This document shows, piece by piece, positions 58,680-64,000 of a stretch of 64,000 nt of DNA; positions within the stretch are counted from its first letter, which is position 1; every line of letters begins with the position of its first letter. The DNA is taken from contig CM053813.1 of assembly GCA_028671895.1 (NCBI GenBank), positions 45,478,501 through 45,542,500 on the forward strand, given 5' to 3'. The position numbers were made by a program, and so were the translations under genes. The stretch comes from Oenanthe sinensis. Lineage: Eukaryota > Streptophyta > Magnoliopsida > Apiales > Apiaceae. A model generated the notes under the pieces. The model worked only from the letters and a program-made list of their open reading frames with translations, searched no databases and was not told the origin of the DNA.

Positions 58680-60240
58680 GAAAGGCCCGTAATAAAATTT
58701 TAACCCATGAAGGACCGTCAATAAAATTTTAACACATGAACCCTTTAAGAAAGACTAAACTCGTAAAACCTTCAAGAAAAACTAAACTCATGGGAACTTC
58801 AAGAAAAACTAAACAAAATTACCTCCGAGTGGCCTTAAAATCAACAACACCCCTAACGGTTTTCAATAAAATTTTACCACAAAAGTATTTCAATAATATT
58901 AATCTCTGAATCTCTTCAATAAAAATTAACCTCACAAAAAATCTTCAAAAAAAATTAATTCCCAAAAGTTTTCAATAAAATTAACTTCACAATTTCTTCA
59001 ATAAAATTTAACCCCCAAAACCCATGAAAGCCTTCAAAATTCGCAACACCCTTGAGGACCATCTTATAATATAGTGGATTCAATGAATGTTATGCATGCA
59101 ATGAGTGCAATGATGAATTTAAATACAAAACTCTAATCTTCCACGCATCATCATCCCATGAGGGGCATCCCACGCGGAGCTATCCACGCAAAGCCATCAT
59201 TTAAAAAACATTCATCAATGAGGCATCTCGAGTTGATACTTCTTCATAAGAGGCATCTCATATTCCGGGTATTTCATACTGATGCATCTCGTAACAAGAC
59301 ATTTCACATCGAGACAAATATTGTGTAACTTCTTTTGAATTGGACGAGTGATTATACATGTTTTCCATTTGTAATGTATTTTGACTAGAAAAGTTTAGTA
59401 GAGTGAAAATCTTGAGCAATATTAAGACTTTTTTTGAGTAGACCATTATTTGAGTCTGATCCAACAAAGGAGAATGAGGAGCCTTCAACAATCTTCAATC
59501 TCGGAAGGCCTTGAACAATATTTAAAATTTTTAACCACGGAAGCCCATCAATAATCATCAATAATATTTTAACACATGAAAAGACTTCAATAAAATTGTG
59601 TTCACATGAAACGTTGAAGGCATTCACTAAAATTTTAACCATAAAGAGACCTCAATAAAATTTTATCCTCATGAAGGCCTTCACTAAAATTTAACCAATT
59701 AAGAGTCTTCAATAAAATTTAACCCTCATGAAGCGTTGAGGGCCTTCACTAAAATATAACTAGTGAAGAGTCTTCAATAAAATTCTACCTTCATGAAGCG
59801 TTGAGGGTCTTTACTAAAATTTAACCGCTGAAGAGTCTTCAATAAAATTTTACCCCCATAAAGCGCTAAGTGTCTTCACTAAAATTTTATCAATGAAGAG
59901 TCTTGAATAAAATTTTACCCCCCATGAACCGCCGATGACCTTCACTAAAATTTTAACAATGAAGAGTCTTCAATAAAATTTTACCCCATGAAGCGTTGAG
60001 ATCATTCACTATAATTTTATCAATGAAAAAATTTTCAATAAAATTTTACCCCAATGAACCGTTGATGACCTTCACTAAAATTTTAACAATGAAGAGTCTT
60101 CAATAAAATTTCACCTCCATAAACCGTTGAGAGCCTTCACTAAAATTTTACCAATGAAGAGTTTTTAATAAAATTTTACCTCCATGAAGCGTTGATACCA
60201 ATGAAGAGTATTGAATAAAATTAAACTCGTGGAGATCTTC
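58680..60240. repeat. internal tandem repeats of the non-autonomous element
   Basis: From about 59570 to 60240 a unit of roughly 60 bp is repeated about ten times: CCTTCACTAAAATTTTAACC, ATGAAGAGTCTTCAATAAAA, TTTTACCCCCATGAAGCGTTGAGG in order, with many changes. A looser version of the TTCAATAAAATTTTAACC word extends back to about 58680. No reading frame is conserved across units. Confidence 0.8.
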
Positions 60241-61174
60241 CCTTATTTCACGGCGGGAGAATCGGCCTTGGTGTCGATCCCAATGGAGAACCCCCATTCA
60301 TTACCCCTCCAATTGAAAATAGAATATTGGATCATCTCCAATTTGTAGGAATTTCTGTTATCTTCGTGTGAGCTATAAAATCATCTAATTCTAACTTCTA
60401 AAACTCAAGTTATAGCTGAAACAGTGATTGCAGCGAAAACTCTCTCACAAATCCGAATTTCCATCTAATTTAAGCCAAAATAAGCTCAATTTTTTCCTCC
60501 ATCTAATAATTTTCAAATATTTATCTTCATGTGACTTTCTACCTATGAAAATCCAATCAAATACATAAAATATTAAAACGTTAGAGTTTACCTGATAAGC
60601 GGGTTTTGCGATATGGAGATGCAGCTCCTGATAATTGCATCTCATATGTGTCAGTCTCTCTCTCCATGTGATTTCTCTTTCATTAACTGTAATCTCTTCC
60701 CCATATATGGATTTGCAGGTTTTCTAAATTGAGTTGAATTACTTGATGAAAATTCACAGTTATCTTTTCTCTTTAGTTTCGGACTGATTTCAGATGGATT
60801 CTTCTGAATTAAAGAGAATTCAATAAGTTTCGAGTGGGCTATAAAATCGTCCAAATCTGACTTTTAGAACTCAAGATATGACCCAAATAGTGGTAGTGTG
60901 TGTACCACCATGCATACGAATTTTCTTCTATTTTGACTCCAAAATTGATTATCCATCAACCATTAAGCCATGCTTGAGACCATATACTTCAAATCATGAT
61001 GAGAACCATAACCTATTAAATGCCAACAACACATACAAATCTTTTTCAATATCTCCCCCTTCGATGTCTCTCATAGCCGTCTTTGATGTCCATCATGAAA
61101 ACCTTTAAAACCCTAGATTTGATATAACGTCTTTCCTCCTAAGATGTGAATTGCCCCTCCTTCTAGCGCCAATT

Positions 61175-61911
61175 TGTTGATGGAGGAATTTGGTAACAAT
61201 AAAATTTGAGGTTCATCGCCAAAATCAAGATCTAGGGTGGTGTTTTTTACCTGAAAAGTCGTCGGAGTGTGGTGGTTGTTGAATATTGGGGGCTGAGATT
61301 GTTAGGGTTTTTTAGTTGGTGGTGGCTCTCAACGTCCAACCCTAACAATGTGCCTACATACCTCTATTTATAGGGGATCAAGTCCACGTAGTTCTTGTTG
61401 AAGTAGAGGCCCAAAAGGAAAAGGCAAGAGAACCCTGCTTGGAAGAGAACTCTACATTCGGGCTTATTTGGATAGGTCAAAACCTAGTATAAGGCTCAAG
61501 GATTTCATGGATCTAACATTGACCTGTAAATCGTGGGCTCTAGCCGGTCCAATACAGTTATTTCCTTAGATACCTTGACTGAAGGCCAACACTAGATCCA
61601 ACGTAAATGTAGGACACATCATAATCCCCAGACGAGGGCAACCCGCCTGAGTACAGAGAAAGGATCTTTCAAGATACGTTTAGTAGCACACCAAACTCCC
61701 TTGCGAGAGCAATCCGAGGAATACGGAACTATGACATTCAATCGGCATTGACTGGCATAGATAGCGGATTGACAATTACTGATGGAGAGGCAATGATTGG
61801 TGGAGAACCTTCTTCAATAACAACAACAATAATCCTTCCAAACAATTATAAATTCAATCCAATAAATATTAGTCCATTACAAATAACACACGCTGAAATT
61901 TGAGTGTCACA
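61175..61911 (-). repeat. 5' LTR of the non-autonomous element
   Basis: Direct repeat of 57462-58191. On the minus strand it starts TGTGACACTCAAATTTCAGC and ends CCTCCATCAACA, followed at once by the putative primer-binding site. Confidence 0.85.
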
Positions 61912-61916
61912 ACCGG

Positions 61917-64000
61917 TTTTATTAATGTAGATAATAGTAGCTAGGCTTAGCAAGATTTAGTACAAGTAAAAGGGAAGATGGGCAATAAATGATGATGTAA
62001 TTAAGTAGAAAGCAGCTGTACATTATTCTTTCATCCGAATTAGGTCACTAACAGATTGGTGAAATTGCGTACATAAACTAATTTATTACTGGTCCTGCTG
62101 CTAGTACTCCCTCTGCATAGAAGAGGGGAGAAAGGCATGCCATATTGTACTCTGTCATACCTATTCATAAAATAGGGATCAAAGGCATATGCCAGCGTTG
62201 TACTTTGCCATCCCATCCAGGTGGATACAAGAAATGATCCAAAATAGATTAGCCCCACAGCCTCTGCTTCTATTGCATACCAAATTGTTATTAACTCGGA
62301 AATATTAAACTCTCGACCTCATCTTACCGAGAAAAATATGATATCCTGTGAGATAAAGCCTCTGATTCCAAATTTCTCACACCATCTTATAGTTCAATTA
62401 GGGCTATAAACAAGCTGAACTATTCGATAAGTTCGTTCGAGTTTGATTTAGTTCAAGCTGGATACATTAGTTCAATATGTTATTGAACTCAAGTTCAGAC
62501 AAATAAATATATATATTTGTTATCCAACATTGTTCAATTCATTAAAAATTAATGCAGTTCAAGTTCGATAATAAAAAATTTGATTCATTGATGAATAAAT
62601 GTATAAAAAAATCGTTCTAGTTCAACTATATTTAAACTCGATAAGATCGATTTGAATATATTTTCGAATTTGAGTTCTGACCAGAATATATGTTCAATAA
62701 TATTTTCAAACATCAATTCAAACATTAACTAAATCTTAGCTAGGCCCAAATAAATCACCGTCTTAATTTATAACTACAACAACATGCTCTTTTTTCTGCA
62801 ACACACAGAAACCAAATTTGACTTTAAACCTTATCACATATTCACATGCCTAGCTACCCTCTCTCCCTCCCTCTCCCTATGTATATGATCTTTATAGAGG
62901 GGACACACACTACATATGCTATTTATGATTATGGTACACTATGATTCTTAAGGGGCTAGCCATAGCTAGTTAGGTGATAGATCAACTTTCATCTTTACGG
63001 CTGTTGCTTTGGTGGACTACTCCCCCACTTGATGATAAGTTACTATCCCCTTAGTACCATCCATTTGATGCTCACAATTTGGTGCGCCTATCTCTGTACT
63101 CTACTGCTCATATTTCTTGTTATAACTGAGCCCTACATATGCACATTTTCTGGGATCTGCAGCCAGCCTCTGCACTATCACTGTAAAGGAAGCCTCCTCT
63201 CTCTTTACCATTTATTCATCATCAATCTTTTCTTCCTCGTCAATCTTTACACATACACGTTGAAAATTAACCGATCAATGTACAAAGTGTATAGGATCAT
63301 TTCAAATTGGGATACCTGTCAGATATATATCATTTTATATTAGACACACTTGTTTAGGGTTGGGAAAGACCCACTTTGAAATGATATCCATGGATTCAGT
63401 TCTATGGTTGTAATTACAGGTGGCAATTCGGTTAAACAGTTCGGTTTCGGATCTGATCGATTTTGTATATTTATATCTTGTTTGGACAGGATCTGATTTG
63501 GTTCGATCGGATCCAGTTTCGGTTTTGCATAAATTAAATCGGTTTCGATTCGGATCGGTACGATTTTGGTTTATGTCAAAATCGGATTAAAATTCGGATG
63601 AATTTCGGATAAAAAATGGATTAAATTTGGTTCAGATCTTTTTCGGATTTATTATTTAAAACTGGATTTTGTTTGGATTTGAAAGTACAATTCAATTAAT
63701 TTTAAATAAATTTGAATCATCGTTGAATTTAAATAAAGATCATTAAGCAAATTTGTCAAATAATAGTAAAAATTTGATAAAATAATACTGAATAAAGTAA
63801 TTATATAGATTAAGTAATATATTTCTCTAGTTCATCCTTTGGTTAAAATAAAAAAATCACTAAATACTCGTAATATAATAATTTTATAAAAAAAATTGAG
63901 GGTCAAATATAAATATAAATAAATTTTATATGTACATATATAATATAAAATAAATTTATATTCACTTTTCTTTATTTTCCAACAAATTCAATATAAATAT
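61917..64000. other. intergenic, no gene supported
   Basis: Holds degenerate GTTCGAGTTTGATT-type words (62400-62700) and a block rich in CGGTTTCGGAT/GATTCGGAT words (63425-63660) that look like old repeat DNA. C/T-rich sequence near 62860-62880 and mixed sequence to 63250 could be a promoter of a gene beyond the window, but no coding exon was recognised. Confidence 0.35.

Larger units (their letters stand above)
57462..61911 (-). mobile_element. non-autonomous LTR retrotransposon, 4.45 kb
   Basis: Two direct LTRs, 57462-58191 (730 bp) and 61175-61911 (737 bp), both reading TGTTGA(C/T)GGAGGAATTTGG at the left and ending ACA. The flanking 5 bp are ACTGG (57457-57461) and ACCGG (61912-61916), a TSD with one change. 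On the minus strand, just inside the right-hand LTR, AATTGGCGCTAGAAGGAGG is a plausible tRNA primer-binding site. Just outside the left-hand LTR, AAGGAATTGGGGGTAAT is a plausible polypurine tract. Transcription is therefore on the minus strand, with 61175-61911 as the 5' LTR. The internal 3 kb has no gag, protease, reverse transcriptase or integrase frame and consists partly of tandem repeats, so it must rely on proteins from another element. Confidence 0.85.

Noticed and set aside
62040..62258. Minus-strand frame of 72 residues
   Set aside because: No recognisable domain; short imperfect direct repeats in the region explain the open frame.

Overview
The window is nuclear DNA of a flowering plant, most likely a eudicot. 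It is strongly AT-rich, its genes are split by GT-AG introns, and spaces between genes of several kilobases are filled with degraded transposable elements. Plant-specific proteins are present: a NGATHA-type B3 factor, an MTP1-type zinc transporter, a plastid ribosomal protein with a transit peptide, and a GPI-tailed GH17 glucanase. I cannot name the species from the sequence.

Eight protein genes can be supported. From left to right they are: the 3' part of an alcohol dehydrogenase-like gene (+, 73-1002, cut by the window start); a GPI-anchored endo-1,3-beta-glucanase (-, 3558-5985, three exons); a START-domain membrane protein (-, 10090-14209, six exons); plastid ribosomal protein L11 (+, 16330-21902, four exons); a cation diffusion facilitator of the MTP1 type (+, 30220-31491, intronless CDS with a 1.9 kb leader intron); a soluble inorganic pyrophosphatase (+, 33667-35124, eight exons); the mitochondrial small Tim protein Tim13 (-, 38605-41614, two exons around a 2.7 kb intron); and a NGATHA-like B3 transcription factor (+, 50066-51367, intronless CDS). 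I rebuilt the exon structures by hand. All complete models close in frame with canonical splice sites. The genes are unrelated housekeeping or developmental genes and do not form a pathway or cluster.

The spaces between genes hold a readable transposon record. There is a Mutator-like MITE with a 12 bp target-site duplication (TSD) at 1337-2255. A tRNA-derived SINE with a perfect 15 bp TSD lies at 2482-2629, and a decayed relative on the other strand at 52955-53060. Stowaway-type MITEs are present (best at 9232-9482). There are three solo LTRs, of 3.65 kb (23020-26674, TSD TTAAT), 1.25 kb (35640-36889, TSD ACACT) and 0.64 kb (37453-38093). A second Mutator-like MITE with a 10 bp TSD sits inside the Tim13 intron (40406-41281). 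A 4.45 kb non-autonomous LTR retrotransposon with recognisable LTRs on both sides and no coding capacity lies at 57462-61911; a truncated relative is at 8203-8900. Several of these elements carry internal tandem-repeat arrays.

I found no evidence for a new multi-gene system. The observations most worth following are the repeat-bearing non-autonomous elements, the very long solo LTR, the recovery of split small genes and tail exons (Tim13, the GPI tail of the glucanase), and an unexplained GC-richer hairpin at 55952-56091.
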